DNA of 64,000 nucleotides from Oscillatoria acuminata PCC 6304. GTDB lineage: Bacteria > Cyanobacteriota > Cyanobacteriia > Cyanobacteriales > Laspinemataceae. The notes under the pieces were generated by a model that saw nothing but the letters and a program-made list of their open reading frames with translations, was not told the origin of the DNA and did no database searches. This document shows, in pieces, positions 17,986 through 27,779 of this stretch (within the stretch, counting starts at the first letter, position 1; every line of letters starts with the position of its first letter). Location of the stretch: contig NC_019693.1 of assembly GCF_000317105.1 (NCBI RefSeq), positions 868,001-932,000 of the forward strand, read 5' to 3'. The translations under genes and the position numbers were made by a program.

Positions 17986-18083
17986 TTCCAACACCATCAA
18001 CCGGCGGGGTTTTTAAATCCCGCTTAACAGCTAAATTTCCTAAGTTTTATTGACTAATGTTGGTAGTCGGTTTGCAATAAAAT

Positions 18084-19061
18084 TTAGCTGTTATGCGCTT
18101 GAGTAATCCCCCGCCAGTTATTACTAATATCCACATTTCCCCCAGAAATAATCACACCCACCCGCCGATCTTTGAAGGAAACAACTCCTTCTAATAACGC
18201 CGCTGCCGCTAATGTGCCGGTAGGTTCGACAACGATTTTCATCCGTTCCCAGAGGAAAAACATCGTCTGCAAAATAGCCGATTCGGAGACGGTTACCAAG
18301 TCATCTACATAATGTAAAATCAAGGGGAAAGTTAACTCACCCAAAGAGGGAGTGCGAGCACCATCAGCAATGGTATCCGGATTATGAATTCGATGCAATT
18401 GTTTACTGTGGAACGATCGCGCCGCATCATCGGCATTGGCAGGTTCAACGCCAATCACCCGACATCCAGGAGAGAGCGTTTTAGCCGCGATCGCACAACC
18501 GGAAAGCAATCCCCCCCCGCCACAACAGACCAAAATTGCATCTAATTCTCCCACTTCTTCTATCAACTCTTTCGCCGTCGTTCCCTGTCCCGCAATCACT
18601 TCCGTGCAGTCGTAGGGGGGAATCACCGTCAAGGTGCGATCGCGAGATAGGGTTGCCGCTAACTCCTCTCGGGAAATTTCATGTTTGTTATATAAAATCA
18701 CCTCGGGCCCATATCCCCTTGTCGCCTGTTGCTTGACGGATGGCGCATCTTCTGGCATAATAATTGTGGCCGAAATCCCCAATAATTGCGCCCCTAATGC
18801 GATCGCCTGGGCATGATTTCCCGAAGAATAAGCCAGTACCCCTTGTTGCTTTTGCGCCGGGGATAACTGCACTAAGGCATTGTATGCGCCCCGAAATTTA
18901 AAAGACCCCGTGCGTTGGAAATTTTCACACTTAAAAAACACTTGATTTCCGGTCATTTCATTTACAGTTCGCGAGGTCATCACCGGAGTTTTGTGGGCCA
19001 CCCCGCGTAAGTGACTCGCTGCCGTTTCAATCTGGCTATAATTGACCGATAAATTACTCAT
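18084..19061 (-). CDS. PLP-dependent threonine/serine dehydratase-type enzyme
   Basis: 325 residues, a fold-type II PLP enzyme without the C-terminal ACT regulatory domain of biosynthetic IlvA. The PLP lysine is in RTGSFKFRGAYNAL, the serine-asparagine loop in YSSGNHAQAIALG, and the phosphate-binding loop is CCGGGGLLSG. These fit the catabolic threonine dehydratase/serine racemase group, and the exact reaction (threonine or serine deamination, or racemisation) is not decided. The start codon overlaps by 4 nt (ATGA) the stop of the upstream thioesterase gene, indicating translational coupling. Confidence 0.88.
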   Translation of the reverse strand: MSNLSVNYSQIETAASHLRGVAHKTPVMTSRTVNEMTGNQVFFKCENFQRTGSFKFRGAYNALVQLSPAQKQQGVLAYSSGNHAQAIALGAQLLGISATIIMPEDAPSVKQQATRGYGPEVILYNKHEISREELAATLSRDRTLTVIPPYDCTEVIAGQGTTAKELIEEVGELDAILVCCGGGGLLSGCAIAAKTLSPGCRVIGVEPANADDAARSFHSKQLHRIHNPDTIADGARTPSLGELTFPLILHYVDDLVTVSESAILQTMFFLWERMKIVVEPTGTLAAAALLEGVVSFKDRRVGVIISGGNVDISNNWRGITQAHNS

Positions 19062-19498
19062 GGTTTCTCCTCATTGGATTCAATTCCGGCTTGTTGATAT
19101 TGCTGATAAGCAATGACAAATTCCTGGGGAATTCCTTTGGGTCGCATCGTCACCGCATCCACCCAAACCCACAGCACTTCCGCCGTTACCACTAAATCCG
19201 ATTCGCCTTTTTGGCGAATTTCATAATGACGAGTGACCCGAGTCCCGCGCAACTTTTCTAACCAAGTAGTAATCGCTAAAATATCCCCGGCAACCGCTGG
19301 ACGTAAATAATCAATCGTGACACGCCGCATGATAAAATAACCGCCTAATTCTCGATAGCGGTTGAGGGAAAACCCCAGATATTCTGAATGTTGAATCCCC
19401 ACATCTTCTAAATAATGTTGGTAACTGGCATTATTGACATGACCCAAAGCATCCATTTCATAATGTCGCACCCGAATATCTGTAACAAATTTTTCCAT
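19058..19498 (-). CDS. Acyl-CoA thioesterase, 4HBT (YbgC/FadM-like) family
   Basis: 146 residues, one hotdog-fold domain. It opens with FVTDIRVRHYEMDALGHVNNASYQHYLEDV; the aspartate and the GHVNN stretch form the thioesterase active site in this family. The rest (VTIDYLRPAVAGDILAITTWLEKLRGTRV) is also typical. The enzyme would hydrolyse an acyl-CoA or acyl-ACP thioester in the cytosol. In cyanobacteria some related hotdog enzymes act on 1,4-dihydroxy-2-naphthoyl-CoA in phylloquinone synthesis, and I cannot exclude that. It overlaps the dehydratase gene by 4 nt and probably forms an operon with it. Confidence 0.85.
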   Translation of the reverse strand: MEKFVTDIRVRHYEMDALGHVNNASYQHYLEDVGIQHSEYLGFSLNRYRELGGYFIMRRVTIDYLRPAVAGDILAITTWLEKLRGTRVTRHYEIRQKGESDLVVTAEVLWVWVDAVTMRPKGIPQEFVIAYQQYQQAGIESNEEKP

Positions 19499-19557
19499 GA
19501 TTAAGCCAGTTTACCTGATTGAATTTATCTTAATTCTAAACAAATTTGCTCCCTGAT

Positions 19558-20646
19558 TCACGGCGATCGCATCAATTGTGCCAAAGTTGCCTCCATCACC
19601 CCTGAAGTTTGCCCAGATACCCCAAAAACCAGGGCCTCTCGATACACCCGTCCCGCCTGAGAGTCCGCCAAATTGGACGCGCCACTAGAAACCGTAATCG
19701 CACCTTGCGCCGATCGATAGGCTAAATCAATCCCTTGCACACGCAAAGGTAACGCCTGGGAATACCAAGTATCTAATTCCTCCCGGGATTGGTGGAACAT
19801 TAACTGCTGGATTTGTTGCCGACAGGTAAGCAGTTCGCGATTCAGGGCATTCCAGGTTGTTTGAATCAAGGGGAGTGGTTTTTTCTGGGCGATCGCCGCG
19901 ATGATATCTAATCCGGCGCGGGCGCATCCTAAGATTAAAGCACTATTATTCAACACATTTTTGCGATCGCTTTCATGAATCCCAAGGGCTGGCTGTATAA
20001 ACAATACCCGGTCCTCGGGCAAAAACCACTGTTCCAGAACGCCACTCACCGTTTGAGTCGATTGCATTGCCGCCAAGGACATTGGCGCATTCCAGGTGAT
20101 TTTCCCACCATTTTCTTGGCAATTCACCAAGGGAATGATTCCATAAACTGCCCTGCGATCGGGCAATTCTGCACCCAAAACCACCTCAGAAAAAATTCCA
20201 AATCCCGTCACCCAAGGCACAATCCCCGAAAGCAAAAATCCCCCAGGAATGGGAAAGGCTTTGACTAAAGGATTACCCTGCCGTCGTAGATGAGAAAACC
20301 CAATTCCTAACAAGCGATTTCCGGTGGCTAAATGGGGCAGATATTCCGCTTTTAATGCCTGATTTTGACTGCGACTAATCGCGCTTCCGGCACTTTGATG
20401 TTGGGTTTGTAAAAACCCTAACGCCCCAGAGTACCGGGCAGTCGCCTCCTGAATTTCCCAAGCCATTTGCGGATCCCCAGTTCCCCAGGGTTCGGGCAGT
20501 TTCAACCCCAACAAATGACGACTGCCTAATCCTTGTAAGGCAGTTCTCAGGGCCTCCGGGTCCTGGTCCAAAAGAGTCGCATTCGGTGCTACAGTGTCTC
20601 GCAAATAACACTCTGCCACCGCTAATAGACTTTGCTGGCAATTCAT
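19558..20646 (-). CDS. Acyl-CoA dehydrogenase-fold flavoprotein
   Basis: About 362 residues starting at the ATG at 20646 (MNCQQSLLAVAECYLRDTVA). The usual order is present: N-terminal helical domain (LGLKLPEPWGTGDPQMAWE), the beta-domain with RLLGIGFSHLRRQGNPLVKA and GGFLLSGIVPWVTGFGIF, and the C-terminal helical bundle (ALILGCARAGLDIIA, SQAGRVYREALVFGVSGQTSG). The canonical catalytic glutamate is not obvious, as in the DszC/SfnB-type oxygenases and other non-canonical family members. The natural substrate is unknown. A longer frame up to 20757 exists only because the repeat at 20654-20714 is open by chance, so I reject that start. It is 59 nt upstream of the thioesterase gene and may be co-transcribed with it. 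Confidence 0.8.
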   Translation of the reverse strand: MNCQQSLLAVAECYLRDTVAPNATLLDQDPEALRTALQGLGSRHLLGLKLPEPWGTGDPQMAWEIQEATARYSGALGFLQTQHQSAGSAISRSQNQALKAEYLPHLATGNRLLGIGFSHLRRQGNPLVKAFPIPGGFLLSGIVPWVTGFGIFSEVVLGAELPDRRAVYGIIPLVNCQENGGKITWNAPMSLAAMQSTQTVSGVLEQWFLPEDRVLFIQPALGIHESDRKNVLNNSALILGCARAGLDIIAAIAQKKPLPLIQTTWNALNRELLTCRQQIQQLMFHQSREELDTWYSQALPLRVQGIDLAYRSAQGAITVSSGASNLADSQAGRVYREALVFGVSGQTSGVMEATLAQLMRSP

Positions 20647-20653
20647 ATTTATC

Positions 20654-20714
20654 TTAGCCTGCGAAGGCAGGCTTCGTCCTGTGAGCCTCCACCCTTCAGG
20701 GTGCGGGTTTTTAC
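20654..20714 (+). repeat. Dispersed hairpin element (GCCTGC...GGGTTTTTAC type)
   Basis: About 61 bp: a short GC hairpin (AGCCTGCGAAGGCAGGCT) followed by CACCCTTCAGGGTGCGGG, then TTTTTAC. The same block is found at 30131-30186, in reverse at 9120-9179 inside a MITE, and at 46877-46955. Its position overlaps the false N-terminal extension of the acyl-CoA dehydrogenase gene. Confidence 0.75.
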
Positions 20715-20824
20715 ATAGTGAATTATACGATACCCGCATCTCTAAATACAAGTCCATCGGAATTCAGCAGTTTTCTGGGTAAAACGATAAAATAGAAAAT
20801 AATAAACTTTTAGGAAATTATATC

Positions 20825-21205
20825 ATGCTAACCTCAATTTATCGAATTCTTCTCATTTTTGGGTTGACGTTATTGCTGGTATTTGCGGGAACATCCGCCC
20901 AAGGCTCAGTTGCCGATGCCACTCGGATTGCTCGCTTAGAATCCGAAATTTTCAGCCTGCGATCGCAAATCAATCGCTTACAATCCGACGTCGCTAGATT
21001 GGGAAGACAACCTGCCGCTTCTCCCCCAATTTCCCGTCCCCAACCCCCAGAAGAGTCTCCGCCCCTGTCCACACCCAGACAACCGAATGACCCCTCCCTT
21101 GCCCAACAATTTGATAACCTGGCTATCTTGGCGATCGAACTCAAAGAACGCATCACTACAGTTGAACAGAGACTAGCAGAAATCGAGGGCCAGATTAGCC
21201 CTTAA
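20825..21205 (+). CDS. Small exported or anchored coiled-coil protein, unknown function
   Basis: 126 residues. Residues about 8-26 form a hydrophobic segment (ILLIFGLTLLLVFAGTSA) ending in a possible signal-peptidase site, followed by a heptad-rich coiled coil (TRIARLESEIFSLRSQINRL). A proline-rich linker (about 60-90) precedes a second coiled coil (LAILAIELKERITTVEQRLA). No known domain is recognised. It probably acts in the periplasm or at the membrane as an oligomer. The start ATG has an AT-rich upstream region and the frame is intact. It stands alone between the acyl-CoA dehydrogenase and MAPEG genes. Confidence 0.65.
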   Translation: MLTSIYRILLIFGLTLLLVFAGTSAQGSVADATRIARLESEIFSLRSQINRLQSDVARLGRQPAASPPISRPQPPEESPPLSTPRQPNDPSLAQQFDNLAILAIELKERITTVEQRLAEIEGQISP

Positions 21206-21339
21206 CGGAGGAGGGAAGGGGGCTGCTGTCATTGAATCCAAAATTGTTGCCGGTCATGCTTTCCCCATGTCCCCCAATTATGTCATAATTTAAAACGAAA
21301 TAAAATCAGCCTATTTCTTCGTAAAATAGAGGTTACCCT

Positions 21340-21750
21340 ATGCTATTATCGCCTTGGCCCAGTTTAGTCACCGTTGCTGCCTTAATTGTTTACTTTGTTG
21401 TCACGATTAATGTCGGTCGTGCCAGAGCTAAATACAAAATCATGCCCCCAGCCATGTCAGGAAATCCAGATTTTGAAAGAGTTGTGCGGGTCCATCAAAA
21501 TACCCTAGAACAACTGATTGCATTCTTGCCTGCTTTATGGATTTTTTCAGTTTTTGTCAGTCCCATTTGGGCGGCGGCGATCGGTGGACTTTGGGTTCTG
21601 GGACGAATTATTTACGCCTGGGGATATTACCAAGCGGCTGAAAAACGAGGAATCGGCTTTGCCATTAGTTCCTTAACCAACATGATTCTGCTCATCGGTT
21701 CCTTAGTCGGAATCATTTTAAACGTGACTCAATCTGGCATTCTTAGCTAA
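21340..21750 (+). CDS. MAPEG-family membrane protein
   Basis: 136 residues with four membrane segments, the usual MAPEG size. Family marks are GRARAKYKIMPPAM, the glutathione-site region VVRVHQNTLEQLIAFLPALWIF, and the third-fourth helix region GRIIYAWGYYQAAEKRGIGF. MAPEG proteins are membrane-bound glutathione transferases or peroxidases. In cyanobacteria related proteins act on lipid peroxides or reactive electrophiles, which fits the oxidative load of photosynthesis. The protein is intact. Confidence 0.9.
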   Translation: MLLSPWPSLVTVAALIVYFVVTINVGRARAKYKIMPPAMSGNPDFERVVRVHQNTLEQLIAFLPALWIFSVFVSPIWAAAIGGLWVLGRIIYAWGYYQAAEKRGIGFAISSLTNMILLIGSLVGIILNVTQSGILS

Positions 21751-21901
21751 CTTTAGTTTTAACTCATTCAAAAAGACAGTGAGGGTAAAATTAAGGAAAT
21801 TTCCCCATAAATTTACCCTCCTCCTTCAGGCATTACAACTTTTAAAACCTAGAATTTTATCGGCTTTTGTCATTGAATTAAAGTTCAAATTTTGATAAAA
21901 C

Positions 21902-22831
21902 ATGTCCAGTTATTGTCCGATTTGCGATACGGAATATTTAGAAGGAGAACATCAACGCTGTTCTCGGTGTGGATGGGATTTGACCCCAGTTCCCGGCAGC
22001 CCATCCAGCAAACTCAGAAAAGCATTTTTAGCCAAACAACAAATCCAGATAGACTGGGCGAGAAAAATGTGGGTGCGTCACCAAATGCAAGGGGAATTTA
22101 ATCATCAGCATCCGCCAGGAAACAGGAGTCATTCCGAGAGATTCTCCCAGTTAGAAAATCAGGTGGATGAACGGTTTAAGCAAGTCACGATTCAGTTACA
22201 AGAGGCGCGAGAAGAACGAGCCTATCTCCAATCTCAGTTAGAATGGATTTCGACTTATTTACAGGGGGTTAATTTCCAGCACATTGAAACCCTGTTAGGT
22301 CAAGTTTCGGACTGGATGCAGGGGAGTGCAGTTTTACCAACTCAGGAAGAGACTGCGGAACCTTTTTATCCCAGTTCTGAGGTGGGAATTGATTATAGCC
22401 GGTTAATGAATTTACTCTCCAAAGGTAAATGGAGAAAAGCGGATGAAGAAACTTGGGCGATCGCCCTCAAGGCAGCGGTTCGAGAAGAGGAAGGATGGTT
22501 AAGCGTAGAAGACTTACAACGGTTTCCTAAAACCGATTTAGCCACCCTGGATTGGATTTGGGATTACTATAGTCATGGTCAGTTTGGATTGAGAGTTCAA
22601 CAGCAAATTTGGGAAACCGTCCAAGGGGATTATACCGAATTTTGCGATCGCGTCCGATGGCGAGTCAAGGACAACTGGATTTACTATGATGAACTCGACT
22701 TTTCCTTAGAAGCAGTAACGGGTCATCTCCCGGCGATCGCATGGCGGAAACGCGCTTGTTATGGCGTCGGCAAATCCACCGCACAAGAAGCCTTAATCAC
22801 CTTATTTGAGTCCCTGCAAATGATTCCCTAA
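21902..22831 (+). CDS. Zinc-ribbon/coiled-coil GUN4-domain protein
   Basis: 309 residues in three parts. Residues 1-25 are a four-cysteine zinc ribbon (Cys5, Cys8, Cys20, Cys23 in SYCPICDTEY and RCSRCGWDL). Residues 80-130 form a coiled coil (LENQVDERFKQVTIQLQEAR). Residues about 155-305 are a GUN4 domain with YSRLMNLLSKGKWRKADEET and FPKTDLATLDWIWDYYSHGQ, ending in LPAIAWRKRACYGVG. The stand-alone GUN4 activates Mg-chelatase by binding porphyrins; this one is a multidomain relative and its porphyrin site is not proven. Filamentous cyanobacteria carry several GUN4 fusions, often with kinases, so a tetrapyrrole sensor or scaffold role is an inference. The gene is unlinked to chlorophyll synthesis genes. 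Confidence 0.85.
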   Translation: MSSYCPICDTEYLEGEHQRCSRCGWDLTPVPGSPSSKLRKAFLAKQQIQIDWARKMWVRHQMQGEFNHQHPPGNRSHSERFSQLENQVDERFKQVTIQLQEAREERAYLQSQLEWISTYLQGVNFQHIETLLGQVSDWMQGSAVLPTQEETAEPFYPSSEVGIDYSRLMNLLSKGKWRKADEETWAIALKAAVREEEGWLSVEDLQRFPKTDLATLDWIWDYYSHGQFGLRVQQQIWETVQGDYTEFCDRVRWRVKDNWIYYDELDFSLEAVTGHLPAIAWRKRACYGVGKSTAQEALITLFESLQMIP

Positions 22832-22889
22832 TTCCGGATTTCCCCCTCCCCTGAGAGGAAAGGGGGTCGGGTTTATGGGGATTTAAAAA

Positions 22890-23735
22890 TTAAGAATCAC
22901 CTTGAACATTCCCAAGATTAAACAGAAAAGGAACCCGGGGAGCATCCTTTCCTAACACCAACACCTTCGGCATTTGAGCGCCTCCTTCTCGCCAAGCTTG
23001 AATCGCTTCTTTCTGAAGCACTAAATCACCCCCTTGGGCTTTTAAAGTCTCTGCTAACAGTCGTTGTGCTTCCGATCGACCTTGAGCGCGATTAATATCG
23101 GCTTGGGCTTCTTGTTCCGCTTCCCGAGCAATATAAACCGCTCGTTGCGCCCGTTGTTCAGCAATTTGCTTCTCTTCAACCGCCTTAGCAAAGTCCGTTG
23201 AAAAATTCAAATCAATCACACTGGTATCAATGACAATCACCCCATATTTTTCTAATCGACCACTTAGAGCATTATCAAAATCTTCCTTCAAAGCACTCCG
23301 TTGAGTAATCGATTCTTCTGCGGTTTTTTTAGCACCTGCTATTTTAAACGATTCCTGAGTTTGAGGTGCAATAATTTTCGCAACAATATTCTCCAAAGAC
23401 CCTTGAGTTCGGCGAATCGTCACCACTTGAGTGGGGTCCAGACGGAAGTTAATCGCAAATCGTCCCGTCAAATCCTGTAAATCGCGGGTGGCACTTTTAG
23501 CAGGCACTTCAAACTTTTGCACCGTCACATCATACACATCCACCTTGGAAATCAAGGGCGGTTTGATGTGAATTCCTTCCAGTAAAGCGCCATCGCGAGA
23601 TTTACCCAGAATACTGAGTACCCCTGCCTCCCCAGGGTTGATAATCACAAAAGAACTCGATCCCAGCAACAGGATTAAAGCTAAGACAATTCCAATGGTG
23701 ATCGCTTGGATATTTTGCGCGTACTGATTCTTCAA
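22890..23735 (-). CDS. Prohibitin-family (SPFH/Band 7) membrane protein
   Basis: 281 residues. One N-terminal membrane segment (ITIGIVLALILLLGSSSFVI) is followed by the SPFH domain (about 30-200, with PGEAGVLSILGKSRDGALLEGIHIK split among several strands). A coiled-coil tail rich in Ala, Glu and Arg (EKQIAEQRAQRAVYIAREAE) follows. This matches cyanobacterial prohibitin homologues (slr1106-like), which form large ring complexes in the plasma and thylakoid membranes. The function is not settled; it may include FtsH regulation or membrane scaffolding. It is monocistronic on the minus strand, convergent with the GUN4-domain gene. Confidence 0.9.
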   Translation of the reverse strand: MKNQYAQNIQAITIGIVLALILLLGSSSFVIINPGEAGVLSILGKSRDGALLEGIHIKPPLISKVDVYDVTVQKFEVPAKSATRDLQDLTGRFAINFRLDPTQVVTIRRTQGSLENIVAKIIAPQTQESFKIAGAKKTAEESITQRSALKEDFDNALSGRLEKYGVIVIDTSVIDLNFSTDFAKAVEEKQIAEQRAQRAVYIAREAEQEAQADINRAQGRSEAQRLLAETLKAQGGDLVLQKEAIQAWREGGAQMPKVLVLGKDAPRVPFLFNLGNVQGDS

Positions 23736-23953
23736 ATCCTTATCTCCTGTGATGGCATAATAGGGCTACACCTTATAGATTAGCAGAGGATCTTGGGAGT
23801 GGGAAAGTTACCGAGGAGGGATTTTTGCGTTAACGGGTCTTGTGAACTCTCGTGGGGTAGCGATCGGACAAAATTTTAAAACCTATTTAGACTCAACTTG
23901 GAACCGTTGAATAGAGCAGAATCACTCCCGTAAAACGTGACTTCAGTCATGGC

Positions 23954-24020
23954 AGAAACCGGATTTCTTTACCCAAACACTTGCTTTCCGTTCCCAATTA
24001 GGTGAAGAAACCCGGCTTCT
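23954..24020. repeat. Degenerate long-hairpin element (AGAAACCGG type)
   Basis: Arms AGAAACCGGATTTCTT and AAGAAACCCGGCTTCT are imperfectly complementary, with a loop of about 35 nt. It lies 30 bp past the 3' end of the oxoprolinase gene, again an intergenic 3' position like the other copies. Confidence 0.65.
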
Positions 24021-24051
24021 TACCTCCGCCTTTTTCTGCTAGATTGAGGCT

Positions 24052-27000
24052 TTAGGTTCCGACACCATAACCTCCGCCTCCAGGGGTTTGAATGGCAAAG
24101 ATATCTCCGGGGTTCATTTGAACCGCACTGGTGCTGCCTAATTCTTCAATTGTGCCATCGGTGCGTTCCACTAAATTATGCCCGATCGCCCCATCACCTC
24201 CTTGATTTAATCCCGCAGGAGGGATGCGGCGATGATTGGATAAAATAGCTGCTGTCATTGGTTCCAAAAATCGCAAGCGGCGAATGACTCCATTTCCCCC
24301 GGTATATTGTCCTTTTCCGCCGCTATTTTCGCGAATGGCAAAGCTTTCTAATCGAACGGGGAATCGCCATTCTAAAACTTCAGGATCCGTGAGGCGGGAA
24401 TTGGTCATGTGGGTTTGAATGGCATCGGTTCCGTGGAAGTTGGGACCGGCACCGGAACCGCCACAAATGGTTTCGTAATATTGATGGCGATCGCTGCCAA
24501 AGGTGAAGTTATTCATGCTGCCTTGGGATGCTGCCATCACCCCTAGGGCGAGGTACAAGGCATCCACGATCGCCTGAGAAGTTTCCACATTTCCCGCCAC
24601 CACTGCTGCTGGATAACAGGGGTTTAATAAGCTGCCTTTGGGAATAATAATCTCTAGGGGTTTGAGACATCCCGCATTCAGAGGAATGTTATCATCGACT
24701 AAGGTGCGAAACACATACAACACTGCCGCTTTACAGACCGCTGCGGGGGCGTTAAAATTGCTATTGAGTTGCTCCGATGTGCCGGTGAAATCAATGGTGG
24801 CACTGCGGCTATTTTTATCAATACTAATTTTAACGTGAATTTCTCCTCCATCATCCATTGAGTAGGTAAATTCGCCATTTTTGAGTACCGCAATTGCCCG
24901 TCGCACGGATTCTTCGGCGTTGTCCTGGACATATCCCATATAGGATTCTACGGTTTTTAGACCATAGTATTCCACCATTTTTTGGAGTTCTTGCACTCCC
25001 CGTTCGTTGGCGGCAATTTGCGCTTGTAAATCGGCAATATTTTGGTCCGTATTTCGCGCTGGATATTCGGCAGTGGTGAGAATCTCTAAAATGTGGGATT
25101 CTAAAAATTTTCCAGCTTTGACGATTTGGACGTTATCCAATAATACCCCTTCTTCGACCACGGTTTTGCTATGGGGTGGCATGGAACCGGGAGTAATGCC
25201 GCCAATATCTGCATGATGTCCTCGGGAGGCGACGTAAAATAAAATGTCTTTCCCGGCATTATCAAACACTGGAGTAATTACGGTAATATCCGGGAGGTGA
25301 GTGCCGCCATTATAGGGATTATTAGACACATAAACATCCCCGGGTTTAACGGTTTTCCCTTTGTCATTCATTAAGGCTTCTACGCTTTCACTCATTGAGC
25401 CTAAATGCACGGGAATATGAGGAGCATTTGCCACGAGTTGACCGGCGCGGTCAAAGATGGCGCAGGAGAAATCTAGGCGTTCTTTGATGTTGACGGAAGA
25501 GGAGGTATTTTGTAAGGTAATCCCCATTTGTTCGGCGATGGCGCGGAACAAGTTGTTGAAGATTTCTAGGAGAACTGGGTCCGGATTGGTGGCGGCGATC
25601 GCCTGAGTTTCTATCCGAGGCTGTTCGGCAGTGGCGACCCGATTTAAAACTAAGTAATTCCGGTCCGTGATTTCCACTTGCCAACCGCAGGAAATGGCAT
25701 TTGTGCCGGTTTGTTCTATGATTAATGCCGGTCCAGTAATCCTGTCTGCTGGTTGCAATGCTTGGCGCTCAAAAACGGGCGTTTCCTGCCAGCAACCGCC
25801 ATCGTACATGGGGACGGTGGCAATGGGGGAGGGAACGGCTGACGATCGCCGGGGAACGGTGGGTTCCTCGGGAGTTATCATCTGCTGGACTACCTCGACA
25901 GAAACCGTTTCTACGATTAAGGATTTGTCTTCTTTGATGAATCCATACCGTTGACGGTGTTCCGCTTCAAATGCCGCTTTGAGGGTGGCTGGATTGTCAG
26001 CAAAATCGATAATTAAGGTGGAGTCAGTGCCTTGATATTTTAGATGCAGTTTGGCAACGGAAACCAGTTCACTTATCCCCTCACTATTCTGGCTTAATTC
26101 GGCTTTTCCTTCCGCTTCCAGTTGGGATAATTCGCTTTGCAACTGGTTCAGCAATTCAGCAGTTAAGGGAGCTTCCACTGCCCGTTGGCGGATGGTGCGG
26201 ATATCGGCTAATCCCATGCCATAGGCGGATAAAACGCCCGCAAAGGGATGAATAAATACCCGTTTCATGCCCAAGGTATCGGCAATTTGACAAGCGTGTT
26301 GACCTCCGGCACCGCCAAAGCAACAGAGGGTATATTCGGAGACATCATATCCCCGTTGTAGGGAGATTTTTTTAATGGCATTGGCCATATTTTCCACAGC
26401 GATCGCCAGGAATCCGGCAGCGACTTGTTCCGGAAGTCGGTCATCTCCCGTCGCTTGTTTAATCTGTTGGGCCATTTGGTTGAATTTGTCCCGAACAATG
26501 TCAGAATCTAAGGGTAAATCTCCATTAATTCCAAACACTTTTGGGAAAAATTGCGGTTGAATTTTCCCTAACATTACGTTACAATCGGTAACGGTTAATG
26601 GTCCTCCTTTACGATAGGAAGCAGGGCCGGGATTGGCCCCGGCAGACTCCGGACCGACGCGATACCGTGACCCATCAAAAAACAGGATTGACCCGCCACC
26701 GGCAGCAACGGTATGAATAGACATCATTGGAGTTCTTAATCGCACTCCGGCAATTTCCGTTTCAAATTCTCGTTCATATTCCCCGTTATAATGGGCAACA
26801 TCGGTGGAAGTTCCGCCCATATCAAAGCTGATAATTTTCTCAAATCCCGCCTTTTTGCTGGTTTCTACCGCCCCAACAATCCCACCGGCAGGACCGGATA
26901 AAATGCTATCTTTGCCTTGAAATTGTCGCGCATTGGTTAAACCGCCATTGGATTGCATGAACATCAACCGCTGATCTAAGGCATCGGGATTGGCGGAGAG

Positions 27001-27702
27001 TTCGGCAGAAACGCGATCGACATAGCGACGCAAAATCGGGGACAGATAAGCATCCACAACGGTGGTATCTCCCCGACTCACCAGCTTCATTAATGGACTG
27101 ACTTCGTGGGAAACAGAGACTTGAGTAAATCCAATGTTTTGAGCGAGTTGAGCAATGCGTTGTTCATGGTGGGGATAGCGATATCCATGCATCAACACGA
27201 TCGCACAACTTCTAATTCCGCTTTCATACGCCCCTTGTAATTCCTGAATTAAAGGCGGTTCGTTAACGGGTTGTATTTCTTCTCCGTGGGCGCTGTAGCG
27301 TTCTTCTACCTCGATGGTTTGTTCATAGAGCATTTCGGGTAACAAAATTTCCCGGGCGAAGATATCCGGGCGGTTTTGATAGCCAATTCTCAAGGCATCT
27401 TTAAATCCTTTGGTAATCACCAAAACTGTGCGATCGCCTTTGCGTTCTAATAAGGCATTGGTGGCAACTGTTGTTCCCATTTTAATCGCCCCAATTTGGT
27501 CAATGGGGATAGGTTCATCCCCCGTAATTCCCATCAGTTCTCGTATTCCTTGGACTGGCGCATCTTTGTAGCGTTCCGGATTCTCCGATAGCACTTTATG
27601 TACAAGCAGTTGCCCATCGGGACGCTTGGCGACTACATCGGTAAAAGTCCCCCCACGATCAATCCAAAATTCCCAGCGATTGTCAGAATGGAGTAGAGTC
27701 AT
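24052..27702 (-). CDS. 5-oxoprolinase/hydantoinase, fused A and B subunits
   Basis: 1216 residues, the length of the eukaryotic-type fused 5-oxoprolinase. Residues about 10-690 form the hydantoinase A half: an actin-like ATPase with [19 protein letters not shown] at the start, [18 protein letters not shown] and [16 protein letters not shown]. Residues about 700-1216 form the hydantoinase B half with [20 protein letters not shown] and [19 protein letters not shown]. The enzyme opens 5-oxo-L-proline to glutamate using ATP, recycling a product of glutathione turnover, although hydantoin or acetone-carboxylase-like substrates are possible for the family. It is intact and transcribed alone or with the glycerophosphodiesterase gene 77 nt upstream. 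Confidence 0.92.
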   Translation of the reverse strand: MTLLHSDNRWEFWIDRGGTFTDVVAKRPDGQLLVHKVLSENPERYKDAPVQGIRELMGITGDEPIPIDQIGAIKMGTTVATNALLERKGDRTVLVITKGFKDALRIGYQNRPDIFAREILLPEMLYEQTIEVEERYSAHGEEIQPVNEPPLIQELQGAYESGIRSCAIVLMHGYRYPHHEQRIAQLAQNIGFTQVSVSHEVSPLMKLVSRGDTTVVDAYLSPILRRYVDRVSAELSANPDALDQRLMFMQSNGGLTNARQFQGKDSILSGPAGGIVGAVETSKKAGFEKIISFDMGGTSTDVAHYNGEYEREFETEIAGVRLRTPMMSIHTVAAGGGSILFFDGSRYRVGPESAGANPGPASYRKGGPLTVTDCNVMLGKIQPQFFPKVFGINGDLPLDSDIVRDKFNQMAQQIKQATGDDRLPEQVAAGFLAIAVENMANAIKKISLQRGYDVSEYTLCCFGGAGGQHACQIADTLGMKRVFIHPFAGVLSAYGMGLADIRTIRQRAVEAPLTAELLNQLQSELSQLEAEGKAELSQNSEGISELVSVAKLHLKYQGTDSTLIIDFADNPATLKAAFEAEHRQRYGFIKEDKSLIVETVSVEVVQQMITPEEPTVPRRSSAVPSPIATVPMYDGGCWQETPVFERQALQPADRITGPALIIEQTGTNAISCGWQVEITDRNYLVLNRVATAEQPRIETQAIAATNPDPVLLEIFNNLFRAIAEQMGITLQNTSSSVNIKERLDFSCAIFDRAGQLVANAPHIPVHLGSMSESVEALMNDKGKTVKPGDVYVSNNPYNGGTHLPDITVITPVFDNAGKDILFYVASRGHHADIGGITPGSMPPHSKTVVEEGVLLDNVQIVKAGKFLESHILEILTTAEYPARNTDQNIADLQAQIAANERGVQELQKMVEYYGLKTVESYMGYVQDNAEESVRRAIAVLKNGEFTYSMDDGGEIHVKISIDKNSRSATIDFTGTSEQLNSNFNAPAAVCKAAVLYVFRTLVDDNIPLNAGCLKPLEIIIPKGSLLNPCYPAAVVAGNVETSQAIVDALYLALGVMAASQGSMNNFTFGSDRHQYYETICGGSGAGPNFHGTDAIQTHMTNSRLTDPEVLEWRFPVRLESFAIRENSGGKGQYTGGNGVIRRLRFLEPMTAAILSNHRRIPPAGLNQGGDGAIGHNLVERTDGTIEELGSTSAVQMNPGDIFAIQTPGGGGYGVGT

Positions 27703-27779
27703 GGTAATCTTCTTGAAACGTTGAATAATTTCACTATTTTAAATCATTTAGAGTAAAATTGACAACAGATAAGAAAACC

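Noticed and set aside
20647-20757. A 37-residue N-terminal extension of the acyl-CoA dehydrogenase-type protein
   Set aside because: The extra residues are a translation of the dispersed repeat at 20654-20714, and the family N-terminus begins at the ATG at 20646.
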